Assembly: GCA_028290545.1 (NCBI GenBank)
Contig: JAQGJP010000017.1
Span: forward strand, 1 to 61,451
DNA: 61,451 bases
Source: Rhizobium sp.
GTDB lineage: Bacteria; Pseudomonadota; Alphaproteobacteria; Rhizobiales; Rhizobiaceae
Direction: 5' to 3'
Shown here: piece after piece, positions 23,696-33,846 of the stretch
How positions within the stretch are numbered: the first letter of the stretch is position 1
How the letters are laid out: each line of letters starts with the position of its first letter
The notes under the pieces: generated by a model
Told to the model about the DNA's origin: nothing
What the model saw: the letters and a program-made list of their open reading frames with translations, nothing else
Database searches by the model: none
Position numbers and translations under genes: made by a program

Positions 23696-25132
23696 ATGGC
23701 TCTGACGACGACATCATGCAAGGAGCGGTCTGTGGCAGCGGCATTTGGAACTTCGGGTCTGCGCGGACCGGCAGTGGATTTCACGCAAACAGTCTGTGCG
23801 GCCTATATTACCGCCTTTCTGGAGCGCTCAGCCAACCAGACTACCGAACGCACAGCCTATGTCGCCGCCGACCTGCGTGATTCGAGCCCGCGGATCGCCG
23901 GCCAGTGCCTCGCGGCCGTCAAGGCCGCCGGCTGGACGCCGGTCTGGGCCGGCAACGTGCCGACGCCGGCAGTCGCTGCCTATGCGATGGCAAGGTCCGC
24001 GCCGGCGATCATGATCACCGGCAGCCATATTCCGGAAAGCTATAACGGCATCAAATTCTATCGGCCCGACGGTGAATTCCTGAAAGAGGATGAAGCTCCC
24101 GTGCGCACCCGCGCCGAAGCCATCATGGCGGATGGCCCGACAGTCGCGGCTTCCGAGCCCGGAGCGCCGCTCGCGGATGTCGCGCAGGACTACGTCGCCC
24201 GTTATGTCAGCGCATTCGGATCGTCTGCCCTCTCCGGCCTGAAGATCGGCATAGACCTGCATTCCGCCGTTGGCCGGGATCTGCTGGTCGAGATATTCGA
24301 GGGCCTGGGCGCCGACGTCCATCCGTTCCGGCGGGTCGAACGCTTCGTCGCCGTCGATACCGAGGCGCTGGACCAGAACGATGTTGCCCGTGCCCGCGCG
24401 CTGATTGCCGAGCATGGTCTCGACGCCGTCATTTCCACCGATGGCGACGGCGACCGGCCGCTGGTGATCGACGAGCTAGGGCGCCAGATCAACGGTGACG
24501 TGCTGGGCATGCTGACGGCCAGGGCGATCGGCGCGAAAACCGTGGTCACGCCGCTGTCCTCTACCAGCGCCGTCGAACAGTCCGGCTGGTTCGAGACGGT
24601 CGAGCGCACCCGCATCGGTTCACCCTATGTCGTGGCGGCCATGACAACAGCATCAAGCCATCCTGTTGTCGGCTTCGAGGCCAATGGCGGCTTCCTGCTG
24701 CAGGACGATATTGCGCTGGCGAACGGTCCGCTCAAGCGCCTGCCGACCCGCGATGCTGTGCTGCCGGTCGTGGCTTGCCTGATGCTGGCGAAGGAACGCG
24801 GTCTATCGCTGTCTGCGCTTGCCGCGACTCTGCCGCCGCGCTTCATGAAGGCCGACCGGGTCAAGGATGCGGCGGCCGACAAGGCCAGGGCTTTTCTCGA
24901 GCAGGTCGAGACGTCGGCCGATTTCCGGGCCGGCTTCGATCCGCGCATCGTCACGCCGGTCGAGACTTCGACGCTTGACGGCGTGCGGATGGTGTTCGGC
25001 AATGGCGACACGGTGCATTTCCGCCAGTCGGGCAACGCCCCGGAAATGCGCATCTATGTTGAGACCAGCGCGATGGCGACGACCGAAGCGCTGCTGGGCG
25101 AACTGATCGAAAAATTGAAAATCCGGTTTTGA
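23696..25132 (+). CDS. Phosphomannomutase / phosphoglucomutase family protein
   Basis: Interconverts hexose 1- and 6-phosphates for surface polysaccharide precursors. The ATG at 23696 gives 478 residues. FGTSGLRG opens the fold. The phosphoserine loop is present as ITGSHIPESYNGIKFY, the Mg2+ loop as STDGDGDRPLV, the sugar-binding loop as GFEANGGFLL, and the phosphate-binding loop as FRQSGNAPEMRIYVE. It is directly followed by the GNAT gene with 20 bases between stop and start, so the two may be co-transcribed. Confidence 0.9.
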   Translation: MALTTTSCKERSVAAAFGTSGLRGPAVDFTQTVCAAYITAFLERSANQTTERTAYVAADLRDSSPRIAGQCLAAVKAAGWTPVWAGNVPTPAVAAYAMARSAPAIMITGSHIPESYNGIKFYRPDGEFLKEDEAPVRTRAEAIMADGPTVAASEPGAPLADVAQDYVARYVSAFGSSALSGLKIGIDLHSAVGRDLLVEIFEGLGADVHPFRRVERFVAVDTEALDQNDVARARALIAEHGLDAVISTDGDGDRPLVIDELGRQINGDVLGMLTARAIGAKTVVTPLSSTSAVEQSGWFETVERTRIGSPYVVAAMTTASSHPVVGFEANGGFLLQDDIALANGPLKRLPTRDAVLPVVACLMLAKERGLSLSALAATLPPRFMKADRVKDAAADKARAFLEQVETSADFRAGFDPRIVTPVETSTLDGVRMVFGNGDTVHFRQSGNAPEMRIYVETSAMATTEALLGELIEKLKIRF

Positions 25133-25152
25133 AACCGGTCAGGGAGGGGATG

Positions 25153-25596
25153 ATGGTTGCTGATATCCGCGATGCGCAGGCTGGTGACCTGGAGGCCTGG
25201 CTGCCGCTCTGGGAAGGTTACCTGACCTTCTACAAGACAGAGATTTCGCCCGAAATCACCATGGCGACCTGGGCGCGGATTCTCGATCCGATGAACCCGC
25301 TCACCTGCCGCGTTGCCAGTGTCGGCGGCAATCTCGCCGGCTTTGCGCATCATCATACGCATCTCACCACATGGGACGTGCGCCCGACCTGTTATCTCGA
25401 GGATCTGTTTGTCAGCCCCACCGCGCGCGGGCTCGGCATCGGCCGGGCATTGCTTGATGATCTCGTCGATCTCGGCAAGGCAAACGACTGGATGGCGATA
25501 TACTGGATCACCGCCGATGACAACAAGACGGCGCAGACACTCTACGACACCTATAACAAGCGCGATCCGTTCATCCGTTATTCGATCACGCTGTAG
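25153..25596 (+). CDS. GNAT family N-acetyltransferase
   Basis: A 147-residue GNAT protein. The acetyl-CoA pyrophosphate loop is present as [21 protein letters not shown] (motif A), and motif B as [13 protein letters not shown]. An AGGGAGG site favours the second of two adjacent ATG codons. A close paralogue lies at 48577-49026, sharing the AWxxLWxGYLxFYK opening, WxRILDP and CYLEDL segments. Acceptor unknown. It ends overlapping the convergent ung gene by 11 bases. Confidence 0.88.
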   Translation: MVADIRDAQAGDLEAWLPLWEGYLTFYKTEISPEITMATWARILDPMNPLTCRVASVGGNLAGFAHHHTHLTTWDVRPTCYLEDLFVSPTARGLGIGRALLDDLVDLGKANDWMAIYWITADDNKTAQTLYDTYNKRDPFIRYSITL

Positions 25597-26290
25597 TTTC
25601 GGGCTTTTCCGGCAGTTGCCAGTCAATCGGCTCGATGCCATTGGCCATCAGGAACGCATTGGCCTTGGAGAAATGCCGCGAGCCGAAGAAGCCGTTGTTT
25701 GCCGACAGCGGCGACGGATGCGGCGCCTTCAGGACCAGATGCTTCCGCTGGTCGACGAAGGCCGCCTTCTTCTGTGCATAGGAGCCCCAGAGCATGAACA
25801 CTGCCGGCGTCTCCTGCTCGTTGACGCGGGCAATCACCGCATCTGTGAACTTTTCCCAGCCCCTGCCCTGATGCGAGGCTGCCAATGATCGCTCGACCGT
25901 CAGCACGCTGTTGAGCAGCAGAACGCCCTGTGTCGCCCAATGTTCGAGATAGCCGTGGCGGGCCGGCGGAATGCCGAGATCGACCTGCATTTCCTTATAG
26001 ATATTGACGAGCGACGGCGGGATCCGCACGCCCGGCTGCACTGAAAAACACAGCCCATGCGCCTGGCCGTCGCCATGATAAGGGTCCTGACCGAGGATCA
26101 CGGCTTTCACCTGCCCGAGCGGCGTCAGGTCCAGCGCCCGGAAATATTCCGAGCCCTTGGGGAAGATCACCTTGCCCTGCTGCTTTTCTGCCTTCAGGAA
26201 CGCCTTGAGCGAGGCCATATACGGTGCGGAAAATTCCGGCGTCAGCGCCTGCTTCCAGCTCTCTTCCAGCTTGATGGAGGTGTCTGCCAT
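25586..26290 (-). CDS. ung: Uracil-DNA glycosylase
   Basis: Family 1 UDG that removes uracil from DNA to start base excision repair. Its 234 residues contain the catalytic water-activating loop [21 protein letters not shown] (Asp) and the minor-groove loop [21 protein letters not shown] (His). [11 protein letters not shown] and [11 protein letters not shown] are also typical. Start ATG at 26290. Confidence 0.96.
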   Translation of the reverse strand: MADTSIKLEESWKQALTPEFSAPYMASLKAFLKAEKQQGKVIFPKGSEYFRALDLTPLGQVKAVILGQDPYHGDGQAHGLCFSVQPGVRIPPSLVNIYKEMQVDLGIPPARHGYLEHWATQGVLLLNSVLTVERSLAASHQGRGWEKFTDAVIARVNEQETPAVFMLWGSYAQKKAAFVDQRKHLVLKAPHPSPLSANNGFFGSRHFSKANAFLMANGIEPIDWQLPEKPETTA

Positions 26291-26299
26291 ATCGGGCTC

Positions 26300-26608
26300 C
26301 TACTCTGCCGGGCTATAGCGCCGCACGTCGATCTCATCGGCATGCTGCCGCATGGTCACGGTATCGTACCAAGCCTGCATCTTCAAAAGCGTATCCATGT
26401 TTATCCCGAAAGCCTTCTCTATCCGCAGCGCCATTTCAGGTGTCAATGAGGCTTTCTCGTTCACAAGATCCGAGAGCGTTGCCCGCCGCACATTCAGTAC
26501 GTCCGCGGCCTTGGCGATGGAAAGGTTCAACTCATCGAGAATTTCTTCACGGATGAATGCGCCCACATGCGGCGGTTTCATCCCGATCTTGATTGGTGCT
26601 TCGCTCAT
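26300..26608 (-). CDS. higA: HigA-type antitoxin (XRE helix-turn-helix)
   Basis: A 102-residue HigA/VapI protein: HVGAFIREEILDELNLSIAKAADVLNVRRATLSDLVNEKASLTPEMA contains the helix-turn-helix, followed by IEKAFGINMDTLLKMQ. In this family the toxin gene comes first, as here. The ATG shares one base with the toxin stop. It represses the operon and neutralises HigB. Confidence 0.93.
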   Translation of the reverse strand: MSEAPIKIGMKPPHVGAFIREEILDELNLSIAKAADVLNVRRATLSDLVNEKASLTPEMALRIEKAFGINMDTLLKMQAWYDTVTMRQHADEIDVRRYSPAE

Positions 26609-26892
26609 CAGTGATAACCCTCCAAATCAAGGTTGGAAATCTCGCTGTCTTCAATTTCGAATGTGATGCGCCAATTGCCGGAGGCAGAGATGCTCCACGT
26701 TCCCAGGCGATCGCCCGTCAACTGATGGACGCGCCAACCCGGAGGGCCACTGACGCCGTCGATATCCGTCGCCGACAACAACACGGTAAGAATATTCCGA
26801 ATCCGGTTGACGAGATCCGGCCGAATACCCTTGGCATCGTCGTCCTCGACGAAGCGTTTCAAACCCTTGTGCCGAATGGTGCGAATTTTCAT
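26608..26892 (-). CDS. higB: HigB-type toxin (RelE superfamily ribonuclease)
   Basis: A 94-residue toxin that cleaves mRNA on the ribosome. KGLKRFVEDDDAKGIRP opens the chain, and the closing LGTWSISASGNWRITFEIEDSE is the HigB core sheet with the conserved Arg. It is the first gene of the pair; an operator palindrome starts 11 bases upstream. Confidence 0.93.
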   Translation of the reverse strand: MKIRTIRHKGLKRFVEDDDAKGIRPDLVNRIRNILTVLLSATDIDGVSGPPGWRVHQLTGDRLGTWSISASGNWRITFEIEDSEISNLDLEGYH

Positions 26893-26902
26893 CCACCATA
26901 CA

Positions 26903-26921
26903 CGTACGGTATAACCGTACG
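26903..26921. promoter_or_regulatory. HigA operator
   Basis: Perfect inverted repeat CGTACGGT-ATA-ACCGTACG, 8 bp arms, just upstream of higB. Its place and symmetry fit autorepression by the HigBA complex. Confidence 0.82.
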
Positions 26922-27051
26922 AATCGCAAGGGGATTCCGCTCAATAGTATACTGGACCGGTCAAAATCCGTCGCGATTGCGACGGGATTACACGCGCATG
27001 GTAAGGACATGAAACGCTATCAATGAAGCCGTGCTTTGAAAGGGAATTTCT

Positions 27052-28260
27052 ATGAAAATCACCGATGTCAAAACCTGGGTGGTCGGCAACGAAGCCGGCT
27101 TCGGCGGCCGCTATTTCATCTTCGTCAAGCTGACCACAGACGGCAATGTCGTCGGCTATGGCGAGGCCTACAGCGCTACCTTCGACCCACATCTGACGGC
27201 AAAACTGATTGAGGATTGCGCCAGTCGCTACCTCGTCGGCCGTGACCCGCATGACATCGAGACGTTTTTCCGCAACGCCTATTCCTCCGGATTTTCGCAG
27301 CGCCCTGACATCACCATGATGGGCTGCGTCTCGGCGCTGGAAATCGCCTGCTGGGATATTATCGGCAAGGAAGCCGGCAAGCCGGTCTACAAGCTGCTCG
27401 GCGGCCAGGTGCACGAGACGCTTCGCACCTATACCTATCTGTATCCCAAGACCGGCAGCGTCGTGCCGGCCGATATCGCCAACCAGAAGAATGTCTACAA
27501 CGATCCGGACATGGCGGCGGCCTGCGCGCTCGAATATCTCGCCGAGGGCTTCAACGCCGTGAAGTTCGATCCCGCCGGTCCTTACACGATCTATGACGGC
27601 CACCAGCCTCGCCTGATCGATATCGATCTTTCCGAGCGCATGGTCAAGGCAGTGCGCGAAGCGGTCGGCACCCGCGCCGATATCCTATTTGGCACGCATG
27701 GCCAGTTCACGGCGTCGGGGGCGCTGCGCATGGCGCGCGCGCTGGAGAAGTACGATCCGCTATGGTTCGAAGAGCCTGTGCCGCCGGACATGCCCGAAGT
27801 GATGGCCGAGGTGGCGCGCGGCACCTCCATCCCGATCTCGACCGGCGAGCGGCTGACCACCAAATGGGAATTCGCCCGCATCATCGAGCATCGCGCCGCC
27901 TCCATTCTGCAGCCCGACCTCGGCCGCTCGGGCGGCATCCTGGAGACCAAGAAGATCGCGGCTATGGCCGAGGCCTTTCATATCCAGGTCGCACCGCATT
28001 GCTATTGCGGCCCGATCGTCGCCGCCGCCAATGTCCAACTGGCCACCACGCTGCCGAATTTCCTGATCCTCGAAGCGATCAAGCAGTTCGACGGCTTCCA
28101 CGAGACGCTCCTCAAGAAGAAGATCGGATGGCAGGACGGCCATGTGATTCCGTCGAAGGAACCTGGCCTCGGCGTCGAATTGAACGAGGATGTCTGCGAT
28201 GCGAACCCCTGGTCCGGCTCGCAGCTGCACCTCTCCATGGTGCCCGAACCGATCCGGTGA
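27052..28260 (+). CDS. Mandelate racemase / muconate lactonizing enzyme family protein (enolase superfamily)
   Basis: A 402-residue enolase-superfamily enzyme, probably a sugar-acid dehydratase. The N-terminal capping domain (VVGYGEAYSATFDP) is followed by the barrel with ligands visible in WFEEPVPPD and ISTGERLTTKWEF (Glu). LGRSGGILETKKIAAMAEAFHIQVAPHCYCGPI carries the conserved His of the C-terminal barrel strand. The set looks more like the mannonate/galactonate dehydratase branches than muconate cycloisomerases. There is no transporter or aldolase nearby to reveal a pathway. Ribosome site AAAGGGAA precedes the ATG. Confidence 0.87.
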   Translation: MKITDVKTWVVGNEAGFGGRYFIFVKLTTDGNVVGYGEAYSATFDPHLTAKLIEDCASRYLVGRDPHDIETFFRNAYSSGFSQRPDITMMGCVSALEIACWDIIGKEAGKPVYKLLGGQVHETLRTYTYLYPKTGSVVPADIANQKNVYNDPDMAAACALEYLAEGFNAVKFDPAGPYTIYDGHQPRLIDIDLSERMVKAVREAVGTRADILFGTHGQFTASGALRMARALEKYDPLWFEEPVPPDMPEVMAEVARGTSIPISTGERLTTKWEFARIIEHRAASILQPDLGRSGGILETKKIAAMAEAFHIQVAPHCYCGPIVAAANVQLATTLPNFLILEAIKQFDGFHETLLKKKIGWQDGHVIPSKEPGLGVELNEDVCDANPWSGSQLHLSMVPEPIR

Positions 28261-28320
28261 TAATGCAAGGCAGGCTGGTCGCCGCCTTGAAATCGGCATA
28301 GACCTTGCGTAGATGTCGAG

Positions 28321-28385
28321 GGCGGACCGGGCCCCTCTGGCTGTTGCTCAGTGCAACAGCGATGTCGGACCGCATCAGGGGCCTG
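28321..28385 (+). other. Structured leader candidate upstream of the zinc-ribbon gene
   Basis: An 8 bp stem (GCTGTTGC with GCAACAGC, 28340-28360) is nested inside a second pairing of GGCCCCT near 28330 with AGGGGCC near 28377. The pair sits in the 180 bp gap before the zinc-ribbon gene. It could be a leader structure or the terminator region of the preceding gene; there is no T-run. No known riboswitch class is recognised. Confidence 0.35.
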
Positions 28386-28440
28386 CTTACACACACGCGA
28401 TAGCGGGCCTGTATCCATTTTCTCGTTTGGAGGTCCACAT

Positions 28441-28737
28441 ATGAATTCAGCTCATCCCGGTCTCGTCTGCCCCGCCTGCCATGTCGCGCTCGTCATGAGC
28501 GAGCGCCAGGGCGTGGAGATCGACTACTGCCCGCAATGCCGCGGCGTCTGGCTCGATCGTGGCGAGCTTGACAAGATCATCGAGCGCGGCAGCAAGGAAA
28601 TGGCAGCATACCAGCAGCCCTCTCCGCAGCCGAGGCAACCACAGTATCCGCAGGGTCAGCAGCAAGGCTATGACCAGTCCCATTCGCATGGCTATCCCAA
28701 GCGGAAGAAATCGTTCTTCGAAGAACTGTTCGACTAG
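28441..28737 (+). CDS. Zinc-ribbon protein, TFIIB-like (zf-TFIIB)
   Basis: A 98-residue protein. Two CxxC knuckles, CPACHVALVM and YCPQCRGVWLDRGELDKI, form a zf-TFIIB domain in the first 50 residues. A Gln/Pro/Tyr-rich tail (PQPRQPQYPQGQQQGYDQ) and a basic-acidic end (KRKKSFFEELFD) follow. GGAGGT precedes the ATG at 28441. Function unknown; the fold suggests nucleic acid or protein binding. Confidence 0.87.
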   Translation: MNSAHPGLVCPACHVALVMSERQGVEIDYCPQCRGVWLDRGELDKIIERGSKEMAAYQQPSPQPRQPQYPQGQQQGYDQSHSHGYPKRKKSFFEELFD

Positions 28738-29121
28738 CCGTGCCGGCTCATGCTCCGCCAACCGCGGGGCATGAGCCCTGATCATGAGCGCAGGTTGATG
28801 GGAGAGCGCCATGCGAGATGATGGCCCGGTCTGATGGAGCCACACTTCACGAGATCTGCGAACTGACCTGAGAAAAGCGAAATTCAAGAAATCGGAGTTC
28901 GGCTGGTGGGTGAGTTGCAGAACGCACCAACAGGAAACCCGGGCAAGTTCGAAATGGCGAGCCTGAGGTGCAGGTCAAAATAGTTTATTTTCGTTTGCCC
29001 ATCTGAGGCAAGCGCCGGGACCGCGTCCGTCATTCTTCGAGCAAACATTGGGTGTTGGCACGAATTTGCAGTCAGGAATGAAAAAACCGATGCCGTCTCC
29101 CCGGATTAGGTGTACAGTCAG
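28738..29121. other. Intergenic region, 384 bp
   Basis: Starts with a terminator-like hairpin at 28745-28777 (9 bp stem GGCTCATGC with GCATGAGCC) directly after the zinc-ribbon gene. The rest must hold the promoter of the cyclase gene. No gene or RNA is recognised. Confidence 0.5.
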
Positions 29122-30534
29122 ATGATGACTGACGCCATGGCCATGTTTGATGTGCTGCGCCAATCAGTGCAGCCTGGAATCGTCGATGTACTCGAACGGT
29201 TCGTGCGCGATGCACCGGACCGCCGGCTCGGCCGTATCAATGTGCTTGCCTTTGCCGCCAGCGAGGGGCTCGACGAAGAGCAGACCATCGCTGCCTTCCT
29301 GCACGCATCGCGGCTTGGAATCTTCGACATGTCGTGGAACATCCTCTGCCCCGGCTGCGGCGGTGTGCTCGACGTCAATGCCTCGCTGAAGACCGTGCAT
29401 GCTGACACATATACCTGCACGCTCTGTTCCGCGGGCTACGAGCCTACGCTTGATGACATGGTCGATGTTACCTTCACCATCAGCCCGCGGGTGCGGCACA
29501 TCGAGGCTCATAATCCCCACGAACTGCCGCCGCTGGAATATTTCCGTCAGATCTATTGGGGATCCGGGATCGATCTTCCTGAGGAGGACTACGAGTCGAA
29601 GGTGGAGGAATTCGTTCTCGAGGTGCTGGAATTGCCGCCGGGAGAAAAGGCGGTCATCTCTCTGTATCTGCCCGAAGGCTTTGCCGTCGTCTTCGAACCG
29701 GTAACGCATGCGGCCTATTTTCTCGAAGTGAAAGGCGAGCCGACAAAGGAACGCAAGAGCCTCTCGCTCGTCTTCGATCGCTCCTACAGCCAGAGCGAGG
29801 CGCTCGAAATACGCCCCGGTCCCGTGCGTATCCAGGTCGAGAACCACACTGATGTTCGCACATTGCCGTCCGTGTGTGTGGCCAACGATGCGCTTCATGC
29901 GCTGCTCGGTCACCGTCGCCCGTTCCTCACCGCCAAACGCCTGCTGTCCAACCAGACATTTCGCGACATATTCCGCACGGACACGATCGATATCGACCAG
30001 CGGCTCAAGATCGCGAGCCTGACATTTCTGTTCACCGACCTGCGTGGTTCCACCGAACTCTACGAGAAGGTCGGCGACCTCGCGGCCTTCGAGCTGGTGA
30101 AGGCACATTTCAGCGTTCTCAACCAGATCGTTGCGCAGGAGGCCGGCGCGGTCGTCAAGACGATCGGCGACGCTGTCATGGCCACCTTCCCGACCTCGGA
30201 TCGGGCAGTCGCCGCCGCCATGCGGATGCGGGATGCCATGCGCGAGCTCAACACGCAGCGCGGCAGCGAGGACCTGCTGCTGAAAATCGGCATTCACGAG
30301 GGCCCGTGCATTGCCGTGAGCCTCAACGAGCGGCAGGACTACTTCGGGCAGACGGTGAACATCGCTTCACGGGTGCAGCACCTTGCGACGTCGCATGAAA
30401 TCTTTGCCACCAGTTCCGTGCTGGACAATGCGCGCGCATCCAGCTTTCTGGCAGATCGTGGCCTCAATCCGATGTCGCACAATGTTGCGCTCCGCGGCAT
30501 CACCAACGAGATCAGTATTTTTTCCATTCCGTGA
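29122..30534 (+). CDS. Class III adenylate/guanylate cyclase with N-terminal zinc-ribbon-like region
   Basis: About 470 residues. The C-terminal cyclase domain (about 298-465) has metal ligands in FLFTDLRGSTELYEKVGD (D306) and KTIGDAVMATF, and the Asn/Arg pair in GQTVNIASRVQ. The N-terminal 290 residues resemble the DUF5939-type region of alphaproteobacterial cyclases. It includes two CxxC pairs (C76/C79 in CPGCGG, C99/C102 in CTLC) that look able to bind zinc. There is no membrane helix, so it is probably cytosolic. Three nearby start choices exist (29110 GTG, 29122, 29125). Confidence 0.9.
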   Translation: MMTDAMAMFDVLRQSVQPGIVDVLERFVRDAPDRRLGRINVLAFAASEGLDEEQTIAAFLHASRLGIFDMSWNILCPGCGGVLDVNASLKTVHADTYTCTLCSAGYEPTLDDMVDVTFTISPRVRHIEAHNPHELPPLEYFRQIYWGSGIDLPEEDYESKVEEFVLEVLELPPGEKAVISLYLPEGFAVVFEPVTHAAYFLEVKGEPTKERKSLSLVFDRSYSQSEALEIRPGPVRIQVENHTDVRTLPSVCVANDALHALLGHRRPFLTAKRLLSNQTFRDIFRTDTIDIDQRLKIASLTFLFTDLRGSTELYEKVGDLAAFELVKAHFSVLNQIVAQEAGAVVKTIGDAVMATFPTSDRAVAAAMRMRDAMRELNTQRGSEDLLLKIGIHEGPCIAVSLNERQDYFGQTVNIASRVQHLATSHEIFATSSVLDNARASSFLADRGLNPMSHNVALRGITNEISIFSIP

Positions 30535-30617
30535 TCAGTGCGACCGAGCCGGTAGATCCCGTTCTTTTCAGACCTTCCAGACGTGAAAAATCTTTACACT
30601 TTTAGCCTTTCCATTGT

Positions 30618-32450
30618 ATGGCGCAGGCCATGAGCACAGAAAATCGCACGCCCCTCTCCCATATCCGAAATTTCTCGATCGTGGCCCATATCGACCACGG
30701 CAAGTCGACGCTTGCCGACCGGCTGATCCAGACCACCGGCGGCCTTGCCGATCGCGAAATGTCCGAGCAGGTGCTCGACAACATGGATATCGAGAAGGAG
30801 CGCGGCATCACCATCAAGGCACAGACGGTGCGGCTGCACTATCTGGCCAACAATGGCGAGAAATATATCCTCAATCTGATGGACACGCCGGGCCATGTCG
30901 ACTTCGCCTATGAAGTATCACGCTCGCTGGCGGCCTGCGAAGGCTCGCTGCTAGTCGTCGATGCCTCACAGGGCGTCGAGGCCCAGACGCTCGCCAATGT
31001 CTACCAGGCGCTGGACGCGGGTCACGAGATCGTCCCGGTGCTTAACAAGATCGACCTGCCGGCGGCCGAGCCCGACCGCATCAAGCAGCAGATCGAGGAC
31101 GTGATCGGTATCGATGCCTCCGAGGCGGTGATGATTTCGGCCAAGACCGGCCTCGGTATCCCGGATGTTCTGGAAGCCATCGTCCATCGCCTGCCGCCGC
31201 CGAAAAGCGGCGACGACAAGGCGCCGCTCAAGGCGCTGCTGGTCGACAGCTGGTACGACACCTATCTCGGCGTCATGGTGCTGGTGCGCGTCATGGACGG
31301 CGTGATGAAAAAGGGCCAGACCGTCCGCATGATGGGCACCGACGCCAAGTACCAGATCGAACGCGTCGGCGTACTGACCCCGAAAATGGTCAATGTCGAG
31401 GAACTCGGTCCGGGCGAGATCGGCTTCATCACTGCCTCGATCAAGGAAGTAGCCGATACCCGGGTCGGCGACACGATTACCGACGACCGCAAGCCGACCG
31501 CCGCGGCGCTGCCGGGCTTCAAGCCGGCACAGCCCGTGGTGTTCTGCGGCCTGTTCCCGGTCGATGCCGCCGATTTCGAGGACCTGCGCGCCGCCATGGG
31601 CAAGCTTCGTCTCAACGACGCGTCCTTCTCGTTCGAGATGGAATCGTCGGCGGCCCTCGGCTTCGGATTCCGCTGTGGCTTCCTCGGCCTGCTGCATCTG
31701 GAAATCATCCAGGAACGGCTGGAGCGCGAGTTCAACCTCGACCTGATCGCCACGGCTCCCTCCGTCGTCTACCAGCTCTCGATGACCGACGGCACAGATA
31801 TAGAGCTGCATAATCCAGCCGATATGCCCGATGTCGTCAAGATCAAGGAAATCCGCGAACCGTGGATCCGCGCCACGATCATGACGCCGGACGATTATCT
31901 CGGTTCGGTGCTGAAACTCTGCCAGGATCGCCGCGGTATCCAGATCGAGCTCACCTATGCCGGTTCGCGCGCCATGGTCACCTATGACCTGCCACTCAAC
32001 GAAGTGGTATTCGACTTCTACGACCGCCTGAAATCGATATCCAAGGGCTATGCCTCGTTCGATTATCACCTGACGGATTATCAGGAAGGCAATCTCGTCA
32101 AGATGTCGATCATGGTCAATGGCGAGCCGGTCGATGCGCTCTCCATGCTCGTCCACCGCTCGGCGGCGGAAAAGCGCGGCCGCGACATGTGCGAGAAGCT
32201 GAAAGACCTGATCCCGCGCCACATGTTCAAGATCCCGATCCAGGCGGCGATCGGCGGCAATGTCATCGCCCGCGAGACGATTTCCGCCATGCGCAAGGAC
32301 GTCACCGCGAAATGCTACGGCGGCGACGCCACCCGCAAGCGCAAGCTGCTCGACAAGCAGAAAGAGGGTAAGAAGCGTATGCGCCAGTTCGGCAAGGTGG
32401 ATATTCCGCAGGAGGCGTTCATCGCCGCGCTGAGGATGAGCGACGATTGA
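30618..32450 (+). CDS. lepA: Elongation factor 4
   Basis: Ribosome-associated GTPase of 610 residues that acts on stalled or mistranslocated elongation complexes. G1 is [10 protein letters not shown]2 region [11 protein letters not shown]3 DTPGHVDF, G4 NKIDLP, and G5 SAKTG. The C-terminal LepA-specific domain ends in [27 protein letters not shown], split between blocks, which is diagnostic against EF-G. An alternative start at 30630 would remove four residues. Confidence 0.97.
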   Translation: MAQAMSTENRTPLSHIRNFSIVAHIDHGKSTLADRLIQTTGGLADREMSEQVLDNMDIEKERGITIKAQTVRLHYLANNGEKYILNLMDTPGHVDFAYEVSRSLAACEGSLLVVDASQGVEAQTLANVYQALDAGHEIVPVLNKIDLPAAEPDRIKQQIEDVIGIDASEAVMISAKTGLGIPDVLEAIVHRLPPPKSGDDKAPLKALLVDSWYDTYLGVMVLVRVMDGVMKKGQTVRMMGTDAKYQIERVGVLTPKMVNVEELGPGEIGFITASIKEVADTRVGDTITDDRKPTAAALPGFKPAQPVVFCGLFPVDAADFEDLRAAMGKLRLNDASFSFEMESSAALGFGFRCGFLGLLHLEIIQERLEREFNLDLIATAPSVVYQLSMTDGTDIELHNPADMPDVVKIKEIREPWIRATIMTPDDYLGSVLKLCQDRRGIQIELTYAGSRAMVTYDLPLNEVVFDFYDRLKSISKGYASFDYHLTDYQEGNLVKMSIMVNGEPVDALSMLVHRSAAEKRGRDMCEKLKDLIPRHMFKIPIQAAIGGNVIARETISAMRKDVTAKCYGGDATRKRKLLDKQKEGKKRMRQFGKVDIPQEAFIAALRMSDD

Positions 32451-32525
32451 GAGGCGACCTTATCAACTTGTTTAGCTTTACGGATTACCCCCTGTGACCG
32501 GACGTTGAAGGCCGGAGAGGCGACG

Positions 32526-33749
32526 ATGGACGCCGTAACAATTGATAATGTAGACCGTGAGATTCGCGGCAATTTTTTGCGGCTGCGTTTTGCAAGAAAT
32601 ATTGAACATCGGTTCGTTGAAGAATATGCAGCAAGTCGTTCGAAGCTGGCGCCGCTGTGGATGTGCGTCGGCCTGGCGATGTATCTGTTCATGCTTGTCG
32701 ATGACTACAATCTCACGCCCGATGTCTTCTGGCCGCTTGTCATTGCGCGCACATGCATCTTCGCTCCGATAGCGATGTTGGGCGTTTGGGCTGTAACGCA
32801 ATGGCCCAAAGCGATCCATTACGATTTGCTCTCGCTCTGGGTCGGCGTCATCGGGTCGCTATTGCCGATGTCAATCATGACTTTCTCACATAGCGAGCAT
32901 CTTTATATCTACCAGAATGGCAATGTTGCCGCCTCTATGTTTTTTGTCATCGTCCTCAGGCCGCGCTTTCCCGTGGCGGTCATCGGGCTGGTGCTCATGG
33001 CCATTATCCATGCCGTGACGGCCAGGCTGACCGGCGCTTTCGATGAAATGACCTATTCCAGCATCATCTCGTTTATCGTGATGGTTGCTGTCTTCATGGC
33101 GGCAGGCGCTTACTTCCTCGATCATATCGATCGTATGAATTTTCTTCACCAGTTGCGCGGCAGCCTGCTGCATGCTCAACTTGAGCAGAAAGCCGAACGC
33201 GATGAACTCACCGGCCTCCTGAACCGCCGATCCCTGACGCGCATCAGCGGCTCGATCTGGAGCGCACCGAACGGCACGGTCGCGGCGATCATGCTCGACA
33301 TCGACCGCTTCAAGCTCTTCAATGATGTCCACGGCCACATCGAAGGCGATGCCTGTATTCGCGCCGTCAGTCGCTGCATAGCAGACCAAGTCAACGGCGC
33401 CGGCGCAGTGTTCCGGTACGGTGGCGAGGAAATACTGGTCCTCATCACCGATACGGATTTGTTAAGTGCCATGGGCGCAGCTGAAGGAATAAGGGCGGCG
33501 ATCGAGGCGCTTCGCATCCAGCACAGGGGCGTCGCCGGTGACCATGTTGTGACCGCGAGCCTGGGTGTGGCTTCCGTGAGACCGGCGGAATACTCGCTCG
33601 AAGAACTGCTCAAGCTGGCAGATGATGCGCTTTACGATGCCAAGCGGAAAGGCAGGAATGCCGTGTCGATATCGAACCTCGGCGCTGGCAATAGTCTGGA
33701 CCGGGAGACACGTGACCTATTGAGGGATCAGATTGCCTCGGCTGGATGA
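32526..33749 (+). CDS. Membrane-bound GGDEF diguanylate cyclase
   Basis: A 407-residue protein. Residues about 40-210 hold five to six membrane helices. A short linker leads to a GGDEF domain with DELTGLLNRRSL, DIDRFKLFNDVHGH and the active-site loop RYGGEEI, an accepted GGEE variant. I see no RxxD inhibitory site before the loop. It should synthesise c-di-GMP in response to a membrane signal. The start at 32526 follows GGAGAGG. It lies 75 bases after lepA. Confidence 0.9.
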   Translation: MDAVTIDNVDREIRGNFLRLRFARNIEHRFVEEYAASRSKLAPLWMCVGLAMYLFMLVDDYNLTPDVFWPLVIARTCIFAPIAMLGVWAVTQWPKAIHYDLLSLWVGVIGSLLPMSIMTFSHSEHLYIYQNGNVAASMFFVIVLRPRFPVAVIGLVLMAIIHAVTARLTGAFDEMTYSSIISFIVMVAVFMAAGAYFLDHIDRMNFLHQLRGSLLHAQLEQKAERDELTGLLNRRSLTRISGSIWSAPNGTVAAIMLDIDRFKLFNDVHGHIEGDACIRAVSRCIADQVNGAGAVFRYGGEEILVLITDTDLLSAMGAAEGIRAAIEALRIQHRGVAGDHVVTASLGVASVRPAEYSLEELLKLADDALYDAKRKGRNAVSISNLGAGNSLDRETRDLLRDQIASAG

Positions 33750-33846
33750 GCCAACCTTGCACCGGCCTGCCCTCTATATTACACCTCTTGTCCAGGCATG
33801 GCCAAGGGAGGGTTGTGCTGGTTCCGCCTCCATGAGGGTTGTCGAC

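Noticed and set aside
29164..32222. Long minus frames opposite the cyclase and lepA
   Set aside because: Antisense shadows; no motifs.
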